From positions 62,001 to 126,000 of the IMG/VR virus record IMGVR_UViG_3300029984_000001: DNA of 64,000 nucleotides; one strand, written 5' to 3'. Position 1 is the stretch's first letter. Every line of letters starts with the position of its first letter. Made by a program: the position numbers and the translations under genes. Below are positions 27,601 through 35,840 of the stretch, one piece after another. Source of the stretch: a virus. Under the pieces are notes generated by a model. That model did not search any database. It was not told the DNA's origin and worked only from the letters and a program-made list of their open reading frames with translations.

Positions 27601-27819
27601 AAAATTACCCTAGATGTAATAGTGAATAAATGGATATATTTATATGGACAAGGGACACAATTTGCATTAGAATTATTTCCTGCATTTGCCAATATGATTA
27701 CAAACGCATATAATGGGCAATTCTTAAATAATCAACCAGCAATTGAAAAGCAATGTGGAACTCATATGGTAAACTTCTCTAAAGGTGTATTAAATATTAT
27801 AGAAAGTGCTATTAAATAA
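24685..27819 (+). CDS. Large virion-associated protein with possible caspase-like domain, 1044 aa
   Basis: ATG start after AAGGAGGTATGATTA. Residues about 240-480 look like a clan CD cysteine peptidase fold. V-V-L-G-H-G-S puts a candidate catalytic His near 281, and I-F-L-M-S-C-N-P-G a candidate Cys near 456, with an Arg/Lys/Glu-rich coiled coil (about 300-420) inserted between them. Residues about 545-590 form an amphipathic, positively charged helix rich in Leu, Ile and Phe (L-W-Q-G-L-K-T-L-V-K-K-I-L-Q), which could bind membranes. The last 350 residues are alpha/beta without known motifs. It lies among fibre genes and its stop overlaps the next start (TAATG), so a virion or baseplate role is likely. 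The peptidase assignment is a hypothesis. Confidence 0.6.
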   Translation: MGQFLQQIIKESKNVHGRDINLGVMPDYLKDDVITSMKNQGMSEKDIDLTVNSTDEDEKYSLQSKGVLSANDNVFPERFEKEKIELIKKSENIVEEYKNYINFEFDKIIKGNSNEDRIGPEGAIINIFSELTDNEKGNLPEEKVKRFLLESFFEISEDPKQIKKLLQLRINYNNKIITLLQKMLRTNYQILGISSEEAESLTKGLSHSDSKISGSNIKMIKELIIKNEKKFKPRPDMVDLRSLGFGVAFITNEDLRDVERYGKIDRLIHLLMRYDCVVLGHGSDHSSEWTDKVVQHQDHVKNLNKEYSNVDKQIKMMKKQLEKQYDNDTFKRLLSSGDSVLERIINYDHEDDHGKKFILNWYHIKESDIPKFKDAAKDILDYNKNIKELEDKRTERVKDMESIQDKEKEINSEEEKNRKWGIQNIKTEHGGPYTDINELCEQLIKEGFKKIFLMSCNPGHYKLSNDVLKHKGVIIHNAENTLFAESSVDNNENNEIVTESLDWDITSTELKLIDFCEANEIDYNNQQLLEESYFYLMENQEYLEEGIIGDLWQGLKTLVKKILQALIYLFKNAIAFVRALFNKIRQFFTGVSNPDAEFHNNKVSFISLESAQVKEVNVNNFNQLKVAVIKSCASISKEIDILSQKQTSMTKQTQSYIEKKGRDNMNEMVDMSLIIPYNEADTEIIKEDTQEIIDPNDRPDIVKEALKMITKRRIAYLQESDTTTVNQLTKSYSDTYLYSLVDKTYNEQLMKFIRTSHEIDKTEDSFKDIEYDVKRRQTSAAILNILKSDNIVLMISENNLPLPRTFKVITATDIRPGETKKKKVFIDVTTLITNDNGVYKCNPRSIDILLAYLVNGATQYIYYADPKRIIMDRNMISEGAWCFSKLFTYVIDYLVKVSVNGNMRDQIMYISSVYYLKTVLNKDLSDSHYKICKDISGLSDREIEILNIKFENENYTNIKTFIHGISDLCVNDKITLDVIVNKWIYLYGQGTQFALELFPAFANMITNAYNGQFLNNQPAIEKQCGTHMVNFSKGVLNIIESAIK

Positions 27820-30041
27820 TGAAAGATATTATAATAGATAGAATTAATGAACTTAAATTCTATACAGAAAGTAATATAAAGAATTTAGCAAACTCTAAAA
27901 TACCTTATAGAGTAGATCTAAATCCTATAGAAAAATATTCTTATAGATTAGACGGGAAGATTTATAACCCTGCCGTTGAATTCTCTAAAATATTAGTCTC
28001 ACAAGATTTACCATATACTAATATACCAAATTCCACATCAAATACTTATATCTTATCTTTTCAAGATGCTGTGTTACAAAAAGATATATATCCAATATTA
28101 TTATTCATAAATGGTAAGTTTATAAAATGGTCAGATATTACATTAGTAAAAGATGATTTTTATTCATATTTGATAATTAAGAATATGAAAGATGTAGGAG
28201 AAATTTATACACTAGATATAATAGTAATACCTGAAATAAATACTATTTATACAGAAAATGTAACTTCACCTAAATCTAATTGTATATTCTTTTTTGATTC
28301 TAATACAGATTTATTCGTATCATCACCATCATCTGGTAAGATGTATACAACAATTTCTTTAAATAATATTCCAGATATAGATATATATAAGAATACTGTT
28401 TACTCTGATAATAAATTTAATCTACCATTAGATTATAAGTATGAAATAGATAACTTGTTTGTATTTAACGATGGTTTAATATATGATTCTTCAAGTGTAA
28501 CTGCACATATATTAAATACATTTAATGTGTCCACCCCAAAGTCAATATTTGTTAGTATATTAGCATTTGCTTATAAAATTGGTAATACCCCAAAAGATAA
28601 TGAAAATACTATTATAAATAAAAATATTGCGACTAATAGATTATTAGCTAATCAGAATATAGATTTTTTTAATTCTATATCCGAAAGATTAGATTTTGAG
28701 ATGACCAATTCTAAAGATATAGAAACTAATATGAGTAATAGTCTAAGATATATAATGGATTACAATCCTCAGTTAATGAATCAGATATATAAAACTAAAT
28801 CTAATATATCTACACAATCATATACTGGTAAAGAATTAATAGGATGTATGCAAACAGATGGTTTTGTACATTTATCTAGAAGACGAAATAATATCATAGA
28901 TTGCTATTTTATAATATTTAAAAATGGATTTTTATATGAGCATTATAAATCTTCTATCTATAAAAATAATGAATACTTATTTAGATTAGATAACGTGAAA
29001 TATACTGATATCTTTGAAATATTATGTGTATCTAATGTTGATAATGGTATAACAGGAATTAAATTATGGTCTGGTGAAGATGATATTATTACATTAAGTC
29101 CGTCTATAAATATAGATGATATGATATTAGCATCACCCACACCTCATACACATTTATATAATCATGAAAGGAATGATAATATTATTTATAATGTAGAGTT
29201 TGAAGCTATTAGAGTATCTGAAGATAAAGTAGACTTAAAATTAAAAGATTCATATTATTATGATAAAACATTATACATTGGATCTAAGCACCAATTTAGA
29301 TATCATTGTATATATAACAATAAATCTACATCTATAACAGAAATAATATTACCTGATGAATTTAAAATGTGTAGTGAAAAAAGATGTTATATGATATTCA
29401 TAAATGGTAAGTATATAGATATATCTTCATATGATGTGACCATATATAATTCAGAAGATCCTTTCTATAATATAGGAGTATATCTAGATCAAGAGATATT
29501 ACCTAATGATAAAATAGAAGTTATATATGTCGGAAATATATTATCAAAAGTATATGAGAATATAGACGCAATAAATAACTCTGGTAACATATTATTAGAT
29601 TCTAGTAAATTGAAATATCCATTTGATAATGAATTATACATGATATTTATAGACGGAAGAAAGACAATTCTAACAGAAATAAATAATATTGACTCTAATA
29701 GATTCAATATAAAAACTACATCAGGACAAATTGTTAACAAAGTATCTATAATACAATTTATCGAGGAAGATGAAATTTTGTATTCATACTTTAAAGATAA
29801 TTCTAATTTATTATCTTCTATAATTAATAAATTAACAGAAGATGATATTAAATCGTTATATTCAACATCTAATATATCTACGAATTATGTATCTAACGAC
29901 ATTGATTTAAAATATAGAATGATGAGAATTGTAAAAGATTATTGGATGAAATCTTATATTAATACAGGAGACGAAATTCCTATCCATTTTAATGACTATT
30001 ATGAAGATGGAGAAATTATAGATACTGGTAATTTATCTTGA
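27819..30041 (+). CDS. Baseplate/fibre-type protein with repeated beta modules, 740 aa
   Basis: The start ATG overlaps the previous stop (TAATG), so it is co-translated with the 1044-residue protein. At least five copies of a short beta module are visible, each with a hydrophobic strand ending in N-G or D-G: L-F-I-N-G-K-F-I, V-F-N-D-G-L-I-Y, I-F-K-N-G-F-L-Y, I-F-I-N-G-K-Y-I and I-F-I-D-G-R-K-T. Similar modules are common in phage baseplate wedge and fibre connectors. No enzyme motif. It ends in TGA and is followed by a terminator at 30083-30114. Confidence 0.65.
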   Translation: MKDIIIDRINELKFYTESNIKNLANSKIPYRVDLNPIEKYSYRLDGKIYNPAVEFSKILVSQDLPYTNIPNSTSNTYILSFQDAVLQKDIYPILLFINGKFIKWSDITLVKDDFYSYLIIKNMKDVGEIYTLDIIVIPEINTIYTENVTSPKSNCIFFFDSNTDLFVSSPSSGKMYTTISLNNIPDIDIYKNTVYSDNKFNLPLDYKYEIDNLFVFNDGLIYDSSSVTAHILNTFNVSTPKSIFVSILAFAYKIGNTPKDNENTIINKNIATNRLLANQNIDFFNSISERLDFEMTNSKDIETNMSNSLRYIMDYNPQLMNQIYKTKSNISTQSYTGKELIGCMQTDGFVHLSRRRNNIIDCYFIIFKNGFLYEHYKSSIYKNNEYLFRLDNVKYTDIFEILCVSNVDNGITGIKLWSGEDDIITLSPSINIDDMILASPTPHTHLYNHERNDNIIYNVEFEAIRVSEDKVDLKLKDSYYYDKTLYIGSKHQFRYHCIYNNKSTSITEIILPDEFKMCSEKRCYMIFINGKYIDISSYDVTIYNSEDPFYNIGVYLDQEILPNDKIEVIYVGNILSKVYENIDAINNSGNILLDSSKLKYPFDNELYMIFIDGRKTILTEINNIDSNRFNIKTTSGQIVNKVSIIQFIEEDEILYSYFKDNSNLLSSIINKLTEDDIKSLYSTSNISTNYVSNDIDLKYRMMRIVKDYWMKSYINTGDEIPIHFNDYYEDGEIIDTGNLS

Positions 30042-30082
30042 TGATTAAATAATTATGCTCCTAAATTTCATTATTATAATAT

Positions 30083-30114
30083 AGAAGGTACTTAATTGTA
30101 CCTTCTTATTTTAT
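30083..30114 (+). terminator. Intrinsic terminator
   Basis: Stem AGAAGGTAC / GTACCTTCT with a 6-nt loop followed by TATTTTAT; it ends the structural block. Confidence 0.85.
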
Positions 30115-30141
30115 CCTTAACTTACGAATGAGGTGATTATA

Positions 30142-31344
30142 TTGAAAGAGTTTATGAGAAGAGTTTCTTTAGAAGAAGAGATATATGATATGAATAGATA
30201 TAATATAAATACTAGACCTATTTTACGTGAAATACATACCGCTGATGTTCATTTTGGTGCATTAGATCCAAAAATACAATATGATATACTAGAAGAACAA
30301 TTTCTTAATAAATTAGAAGAAATAGAATTCGATGTATTATCTATAAATGGAGATTTATTCAATCGAAAAGGAATGACTAATTCGCCTATAACTTCATACG
30401 CTGCAATGTATGTGGCTAGATGTGTAAATATATGTAAAAAGAAAAGTAATAATCCTACAATGGTTATAATAGATGGTACAGATTCTCATGATGCAGGTCA
30501 ATTATCTTTATTTTATCATTATTTAAAAGATCCAGATATAGATATGAGAATAGTTACCAAAGTACAATTTGAATATATTAAAGGTGCTAAGATACTCTGT
30601 ATACCAGAGATGTATAATATGGGAGAAGATTATTATAATCATTTTTTAAAACATAGTGGATTATATGACGGAGTATTCATGCATGGTATGATTAAAGGAG
30701 CAGTTCATCAAGATGGAAGTGAAGGTATCAACTCATATAAAGCTCCGACATTCAGTATAAATGATTTTAATAACTGTTTAGGACCTATTATATGTGGACA
30801 TGTACATATTCCAGGATGTTTTAATAGGTATATTTATTATACAGGTTCCCCATTAAGATATGCTCATGGACAAGAAGAAGAAAAAGGTTTTATATTCTTA
30901 TTACATAATCTGAATGACCAATCTCATTATGTCCATTTTGAACCTATAAAGTCTTTTATATATGAGACTATTTTTTTAGATGATATTATTAATTCTGACC
31001 CTAAAGTTATATCTGACTTTATATGGCAATTAAAAAGTAAGGGTGTAGATAATTTAAGAATTAAATTCAATAAACCTTTGTCTGAAAATGGACTTAATAA
31101 TCTGGGAATTCTGAAAACATATTTTAGAAATATAAATTATATAAAATTTGATTATAATAATAAAGAAAAAATAGAAGAACAAAAAATGATTAATGAATTA
31201 AATGATAAATTCTCTGAATATGATTTTATATTTGATGATAATTTATCTGCTGAACAGCAATTTGTAATGTATGTAAATCATAAAGAAAAAAGTGAGTTTA
31301 TTACTGTAGATGAATTTAAACAGATCTTAAATGATGAATATTGA
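30142..31344 (+). CDS. SbcD/Mre11-type metallophosphoesterase nuclease, 400 aa
   Basis: I choose TTG 30142 (M-K-E-F-M-R-R) with GAGGTGA upstream. The calcineurin-like metal ligands are in order: D35 and H37 (A-D-V-H-F-G), D71 (N-G-D-L-F), a variant third motif G-T-D-S-H-D (112-117; the usual form is GNHD), H181 (M-H-G), and G-H-V-H (H220, H222). This is the arrangement of the phage gp47/SbcD subunit, which with an SMC-like gp46/SbcC partner resects DNA ends during recombination. No SbcC gene lies in the window. The N-terminus carries the F4-M5-x-R7 motif shared with nucleases and polymerase here. It ends in TGA. Confidence 0.88.
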   Translation: MKEFMRRVSLEEEIYDMNRYNINTRPILREIHTADVHFGALDPKIQYDILEEQFLNKLEEIEFDVLSINGDLFNRKGMTNSPITSYAAMYVARCVNICKKKSNNPTMVIIDGTDSHDAGQLSLFYHYLKDPDIDMRIVTKVQFEYIKGAKILCIPEMYNMGEDYYNHFLKHSGLYDGVFMHGMIKGAVHQDGSEGINSYKAPTFSINDFNNCLGPIICGHVHIPGCFNRYIYYTGSPLRYAHGQEEEKGFIFLLHNLNDQSHYVHFEPIKSFIYETIFLDDIINSDPKVISDFIWQLKSKGVDNLRIKFNKPLSENGLNNLGILKTYFRNINYIKFDYNNKEKIEEQKMINELNDKFSEYDFIFDDNLSAEQQFVMYVNHKEKSEFITVDEFKQILNDEY

Positions 31345-31413
31345 TATTTGAATTATTACTCTTAAGCTATCTATAATAGAATACTGGAAATAATTTAATA
31401 TTATAAGATCATA

Positions 31414-31425
31414 AACATATCAATA
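31414..31425 (+). promoter_or_regulatory. Late-type promoter, AACA-N6-TA
   Basis: AACA TATCAA TA, 40 nt before the helicase ATG at 31454. The flank differs (TAAACA rather than TGAACA). Confidence 0.5.
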
Positions 31426-31453
31426 CTTTAGATAGGGTTTTGGAGGGGTTTGA

Positions 31454-33235
31454 ATGAATGTTGCTAGACGACAAAAATTTATGAATAATGGAAGTAGAAC
31501 TGTATCTTTTTCTGATAAGAAAGTAGAAATAGTTTTTGATATAGGAATGCTTGATTTAATGTGTTCTTATGTTTTATCTGAAAATAGAACTATTAAAAAG
31601 AGTCAATTAATAAATATGAGAAATCTGTTTGAATGTATAGATTTAGAATTATATAGAACAGATATAGAAAAAAAGAAAAGAATAGATTTTATAAGAAAAG
31701 GATTAGAGGGAAGAATACTAAGAAATCTAAAAGAATATACATTAATATTGCAATATATTAATGGTGGTTTTCTAGATACAAATAATTTAGATGTAGATAT
31801 AACATCTGCTACTATTTTAAACTCTGACGAGATGCATTTTATAAATGAAACTGTATCCTCAGCATTAAAATATACCTTTATATATAACGATGTAGATAGA
31901 ATGTATAGTGTATTAACAAGATTTAAAGCTGCTGATTATGTATCAAAACAATATATGGTAAATGAACTTGAGGGAATTATTGCTGATATGCAAAATAAAT
32001 TCAGACGAGTTAGAGCTGACTCTACAAATGAATTGGAATTTAGATTAAAACCAGAAATATTAGAAGATTCTTTTAGAGATATTTATGATAAGTTAACAAA
32101 TCCATCTTCTAAATTAGTAACAGGATGGCAAGGTTTTAATGAAATGCTTGGTGGAGGTTTCTTTGGAACTAGACTTTACATGTTATTAGGGCTAACAGGA
32201 GGAGGAAAATCTTTAACACTATTGGATATATGTCTTCAATTAAAGAAATATAATAAGAATTTCAAATGTAAAGATCCATCTAAAAAACCTTGTATTGTGT
32301 ATCTTACAATGGAGAATACAGTTGAAGAGACTGTAGAAAGATTATTCGAAATGTCAACAGGAAGAGAAATTCAAGGATTATCATTTGAAGAGGCTTTACA
32401 TTTACTTGTAACAGATGGAGAGTTATATTTATCAGACGAATCTCCAATAGATATAATAATAAGATATAAAGCTAATAAATCTGTTGATACTGGATATTTA
32501 TATGAGATGACTGAAGATTTAGAAGATGAAGGAATGGAAGTAATTGCAGTAGTTCAAGATCATATTGGAAGAATGAGATCTACTCAAAATCTTACAGAAA
32601 CTAGATTAGAATTAGGAACTGTAGCAAATGAAATGAAAACATTCTCTCAATTAAAAGAAATTCCATTTATCACAAATTTCCATCTGAATAGAGAAGCAGC
32701 CGCAAAAATAGATGAGGCTACTAATTGTAATAAATCAGATTTAATTAGAGTATTAGGTAGAGCTAATGTTGCAGAATCTCAAGTTATGATTAATAATATA
32801 GATGGTTGTTATATGATAAATCAAGAATGGGATCAAAATGGTAATAAATGGTTAGGTGTAATGAGAACAAAGAAAAGGTTTAAAGCGAGTGATAGAGCTG
32901 TTATATTCATGCCATATACATCTCCTAATTCCCCTAAACTATTAGAAGATTATTATGCTACAATACCAGTATTTAGAGATTCACTTAGAGAAAATGTTAT
33001 TGGATACAACCAACCACAAAAGAAATCTAATAATAAAATACAACCAAATCCTTATAATGGAAATATAAGATCTATTGACGAGGTAATAGGTTCACAAAAT
33101 AAATTTGTAGATACAAGAACAGAAATAAACATATTCGATATAGAAAAATTAGCAGATTCATCTTGTGGACATAGAGCTGATTTGGTTAAAGATATAATAC
33201 CATTGAAAAAATTTATGACAAGAGTACCTGCATAG
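31454..33235 (+). CDS. DnaB-like replicative DNA helicase, 593 aa
   Basis: ATG start after TTGGAGGGG. The C-terminal RecA-like helicase domain is clear: T-G-W-Q-G-F-N-E-M-L-G-G-G-F (about 223-236), Walker A G-L-T-G-G-G-K-S (246-253), a Walker B-type strand V-I-A-V-V-Q-D-H, and N-F-H-L-N-R as a sensor-like motif. The N-terminal 200 residues are helical, as in DnaB/gp41 primase-binding domains. The family unwinds DNA at the fork as a hexamer. The extreme C-terminus ends L-K-K-F-M-T-R-V-P-A, carrying the F-M-x-R motif seen at N-termini of other DNA-acting proteins of this phage. The terminator stem overlaps the last codons. Confidence 0.9.
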   Translation: MNVARRQKFMNNGSRTVSFSDKKVEIVFDIGMLDLMCSYVLSENRTIKKSQLINMRNLFECIDLELYRTDIEKKKRIDFIRKGLEGRILRNLKEYTLILQYINGGFLDTNNLDVDITSATILNSDEMHFINETVSSALKYTFIYNDVDRMYSVLTRFKAADYVSKQYMVNELEGIIADMQNKFRRVRADSTNELEFRLKPEILEDSFRDIYDKLTNPSSKLVTGWQGFNEMLGGGFFGTRLYMLLGLTGGGKSLTLLDICLQLKKYNKNFKCKDPSKKPCIVYLTMENTVEETVERLFEMSTGREIQGLSFEEALHLLVTDGELYLSDESPIDIIIRYKANKSVDTGYLYEMTEDLEDEGMEVIAVVQDHIGRMRSTQNLTETRLELGTVANEMKTFSQLKEIPFITNFHLNREAAAKIDEATNCNKSDLIRVLGRANVAESQVMINNIDGCYMINQEWDQNGNKWLGVMRTKKRFKASDRAVIFMPYTSPNSPKLLEDYYATIPVFRDSLRENVIGYNQPQKKSNNKIQPNPYNGNIRSIDEVIGSQNKFVDTRTEINIFDIEKLADSSCGHRADLVKDIIPLKKFMTRVPA

Positions 33236-33250
33236 AGGTACTCTTTTTTA
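33221..33250. terminator. Intrinsic terminator between convergent genes
   Basis: Stem AGAGTACCT / AGGTACTCT with the TAG stop in the loop, followed by TTTTTTA. It serves the helicase gene and possibly the convergent minus gene ending at 33248. Confidence 0.82.
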
Positions 33251-33661
33251 TGATATTTTGTTTCTTAATTTAGTTAGAATAGTTTGATTATTTTTATATA
33301 TATCTGATAACATTTCTGCTAAAACATCAGCATGCATCATTCTTATTTTTTTCTTATTGAAATCTTTCATATCACATATATTATTTAAAAATAGAATAAT
33401 ATAATCTAGTTCAGTAGAACCATATATATCATGAGCTAATATAGCAGGTGATTGTTCATATTTTATATATTGTTCTTCATCTAGTATTACCATTTTAGAT
33501 AAAGAGAATATTTCTTTTTTATAGTCACATAATACATTATGTGTTATAAGATAAGTATCTCCTATTAATTGATATATTGATAATAAGTCGTAAGTAATTT
33601 CAGAAGTAGGTTTAGAATTTATAAATTCATTGAGAGTGTATGTTATATCTGGGTTACTCAT
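33248..33661 (-). CDS. Hypothetical protein, 137 aa
   Basis: ATG start at 33661 with AAGGAGGATATAATTAT upstream, 4 nt after the preceding minus-strand gene, so the two form an operon. The product looks mostly helical and acidic to neutral, with no known motif. Transcription from the late-type element at 34046-34057 suggests a late, possibly virion-related role. Confidence 0.55.
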   Translation of the reverse strand: MSNPDITYTLNEFINSKPTSEITYDLLSIYQLIGDTYLITHNVLCDYKKEIFSLSKMVILDEEQYIKYEQSPAILAHDIYGSTELDYIILFLNNICDMKDFNKKKIRMMHADVLAEMLSDIYKNNQTILTKLRNKIS

Positions 33662-33665
33662 ATAA

Positions 33666-34019
33666 TTATATCCTCCTTAATATTAATGGTTTATCTATAT
33701 TTCCACCTAAGAATGTAATGGCAAAAGTTTCACCTTTCAGACCTTTATAAGATGAATCTTTATGTCTATATAATTCTTGAGGAATTAAGACAGATATGTA
33801 ATTTGTACTCTTACAGTACTTATCTCGCACGTTAAAACCTTTTAATGTTTTATTCATAATATTGGACACATTTATTTTATTTTTTGTTTCTGTGATTTTT
33901 TGCTTGTCTGTAAAGGGTTGCATGGAAGGTATAGATATCTTAACTTCATTCCCATAGACAAAATCTTCAAGAGCAATACATATTTCAATACTAGTATTTT
34001 TCATGTCACTATTTTCCAT
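33666..34019 (-). CDS. Small baseplate/spike-like protein, 117 aa (tentative)
   Basis: ATG start after AAGGTGGTGTAAATT and a late-type promoter. The C-terminus reads K-G-L-K-G-E-T-F-A-I-T-F-L-G-G-N-I-D-K-P-L-I-L-R-R-I. This resembles the end of OB-fold domains of phage baseplate hub or spike proteins (G-D-x-F-x-V-x-F-x-G-G-D-x-x-x-P-x-I-x-G). The preceding 90 residues would hold the rest of the beta barrel. Similarity over such a short stretch is suggestive only. It pairs with 33248-33661 in a minus-strand late operon inserted among plus-strand DNA-metabolism genes. Confidence 0.5.
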   Translation of the reverse strand: MENSDMKNTSIEICIALEDFVYGNEVKISIPSMQPFTDKQKITETKNKINVSNIMNKTLKGFNVRDKYCKSTNYISVLIPQELYRHKDSSYKGLKGETFAITFLGGNIDKPLILRRI

Positions 34020-34045
34020 AATTTACACCACCTTAAACTTATTAT

Positions 34046-34057
34046 TATTAAAATGTT
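34046..34057 (-). promoter_or_regulatory. Late-type promoter, AACA-N6-TA
   Basis: On the minus strand TTGAACATTTTAATAAT: AACA TTTTAA TA, 38 nt before the ATG at 34019. Confidence 0.65.
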
Positions 34058-34095
34058 CAAATTCATAAAAAATATAAAGAAAGAAGGAATTAGAA

Positions 34096-34548
34096 ATGGT
34101 AAAAGAAAAAATTGATATAAATGAAGTAATATATGAATTATTAAATGAATTAGGATTAGCAATATCAAATGAAAATTATATAATATTACAATCTGGAGAA
34201 TCTATTAAATTTAATGGAAAGGATATTAGATTTTCATATGAAGATAGATTCATTATAGATGGTAAAAAAGAAATATGGTTTGATCCTATAAATAATTCAG
34301 AACTTATACAAAATCTATATAATCAATATGTTGTAGACCATTATGAAAATGAGGGTATAAAGATATTATCCACTAAAGTTATGAGAGATAATAACTCTTA
34401 TAAGAATAAATTATGTGTTAATTTTATAGATGAGAATGATAGTACCAAGGGACAAATGGTAACGGATTTTTATACTAATATAAACATAGGTTATATTCAA
34501 ATAATGTTAATAAATGTAATGGTTGTAACTCATTTAGATAATAACTAA
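34096..34548 (+). CDS. Hypothetical protein, 150 aa
   Basis: ATG start after AGAAGGAATTAGAA, transcribed divergently from the minus-strand late pair. Mixed alpha/beta (I-L-Q-S-G-E-S-I-K-F-N-G-K-D-I-R-F), with no known motif. It is 15 nt upstream of the Dda-like helicase gene and likely co-transcribed with it. Confidence 0.55.
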   Translation: MVKEKIDINEVIYELLNELGLAISNENYIILQSGESIKFNGKDIRFSYEDRFIIDGKKEIWFDPINNSELIQNLYNQYVVDHYENEGIKILSTKVMRDNNSYKNKLCVNFIDENDSTKGQMVTDFYTNINIGYIQIMLINVMVVTHLDNN

Positions 34549-34563
34549 AAAGGACTGATATAA

Positions 34564-35799
34564 TTGTATAATGAAATATTAAATAGAGGTCAAGGATTTA
34601 CGGTAGATGAATCAATGAAATTCTTTGCAGACCCATATCAACAATTATTTCAGATAGATGGTGAAGCAGGGACAGGTAAATCCACGGTATTAAAACATAT
34701 AATAGCTAGAAATAGAATACCTTTAGAACGCATATTAGCCATGTCATATACTGGAGCAGCCGCAGTTATTTTAAAACTAAGTGGTTTCCCTAATGCTAAA
34801 ACATTACATTCAGGATTATATCATCCAGTAGATACATATATGACAGATAAACAGACAAATCAAATAATTTACAATACATATTATAATAGACCCAAGACCA
34901 CTACAGGATTTACACCTAAAATAAAAAGTAATTTTGATAATATTGATTTAATGATAATAGATGAAGCTCCAACTGTACCTATGTCAATGAGAAAAGATAT
35001 TATGAAACATGGAATAAAAGTTATAGCTTCAGGAGATCTTTTCCAATTACCTCCATTATTTGAGAAACCTGCATTTTTAACAGATGGTGTAGTACATCAT
35101 TTAACTGAACCTATGAGACAAGGTACTAACTCAAATATATTATATCTCGCAAGAAGAGCCAGAAGAGGTTTACCTATAAACTATGGATATTATGGAGATT
35201 GTTATGTAACAGATGAAGATGACTTGACTGATACAATGATTATGAGATCTGATATAGTAATATGTGGAACTAATAAAAAAAGAGATGAAATTAATAAAAG
35301 AGTTAGAGAAATAAAAGGTACTTGTAATAGTGAATTACCATTAAGAGGAGAAAGAGTAGTATGTAGAAAGAATAATTATAAAACTGTAATAGATGGAATT
35401 AATTTAGCAAATGGGTTGATAGGAACCGTAATGAATAATCCTGGAGTAGATAATTATGATAATAATACTTTTAAAATAGATTTTCAACCATTATTATTTC
35501 CAGGAATATTTAGTGATCTAAGATGCGATTATAAATATTTTATGGCTCCTTATAGTGAAAAAGAAAAAATTAAACAAGATAAATATAGTCTTGGTGAAAA
35601 ATTTGAATTCTCTTATGCAAGTACATGTCATCTTGCACAAGGTGCTTCACTTGCTAACGGTATTTATATCGAAGAATATATGTCACCAGAATTAAATGAT
35701 AGACTTAATTATGTAGGAATTAGTAGATTTCGGCAAGGTATGATATATATAAAAAGAAAAATTAGATTATACAATTGTGGAAGTTGGGATAGAGGTTAA
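34564..35799 (+). CDS. Dda/RecD2-like SF1 DNA helicase, 411 aa
   Basis: TTG start with AAGGA upstream. Superfamily 1B helicase motifs are visible: motif I G-E-A-G-T-G-K-S (33-40), motif Ia M-S-Y-T-G-A-A-A, T-L-H-S-G-L, motif II I-I-D-E-A-P, motif III A-S-G-D-L-F-Q-L-P-P, and near the C-terminus F-S-Y-A-S-T-C-H-L-A-Q-G-A-S with Y-V-G-I-S-R-F-R (motifs V/VI). Length and order match T4 Dda and other phage RecD2/Pif1-like helicases, which clear proteins from DNA and help start replication or recombination. The gene sits between replication and nucleotidyltransferase genes. Confidence 0.9.
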   Translation: MYNEILNRGQGFTVDESMKFFADPYQQLFQIDGEAGTGKSTVLKHIIARNRIPLERILAMSYTGAAAVILKLSGFPNAKTLHSGLYHPVDTYMTDKQTNQIIYNTYYNRPKTTTGFTPKIKSNFDNIDLMIIDEAPTVPMSMRKDIMKHGIKVIASGDLFQLPPLFEKPAFLTDGVVHHLTEPMRQGTNSNILYLARRARRGLPINYGYYGDCYVTDEDDLTDTMIMRSDIVICGTNKKRDEINKRVREIKGTCNSELPLRGERVVCRKNNYKTVIDGINLANGLIGTVMNNPGVDNYDNNTFKIDFQPLLFPGIFSDLRCDYKYFMAPYSEKEKIKQDKYSLGEKFEFSYASTCHLAQGASLANGIYIEEYMSPELNDRLNYVGISRFRQGMIYIKRKIRLYNCGSWDRG

Positions 35800-35816
35800 A
35801 ATCTCTATCTCTATTA
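35788..35816 (+). terminator. Weak intrinsic terminator
   Basis: Stem GATAGAG / CTCTATC around the stop codon of the Dda-like gene, followed by TCTATTAATA; only a short T-rich tail. Confidence 0.45.
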
Positions 35817-35840
35817 ATAAATTAAAAATGGGGGATTAGA

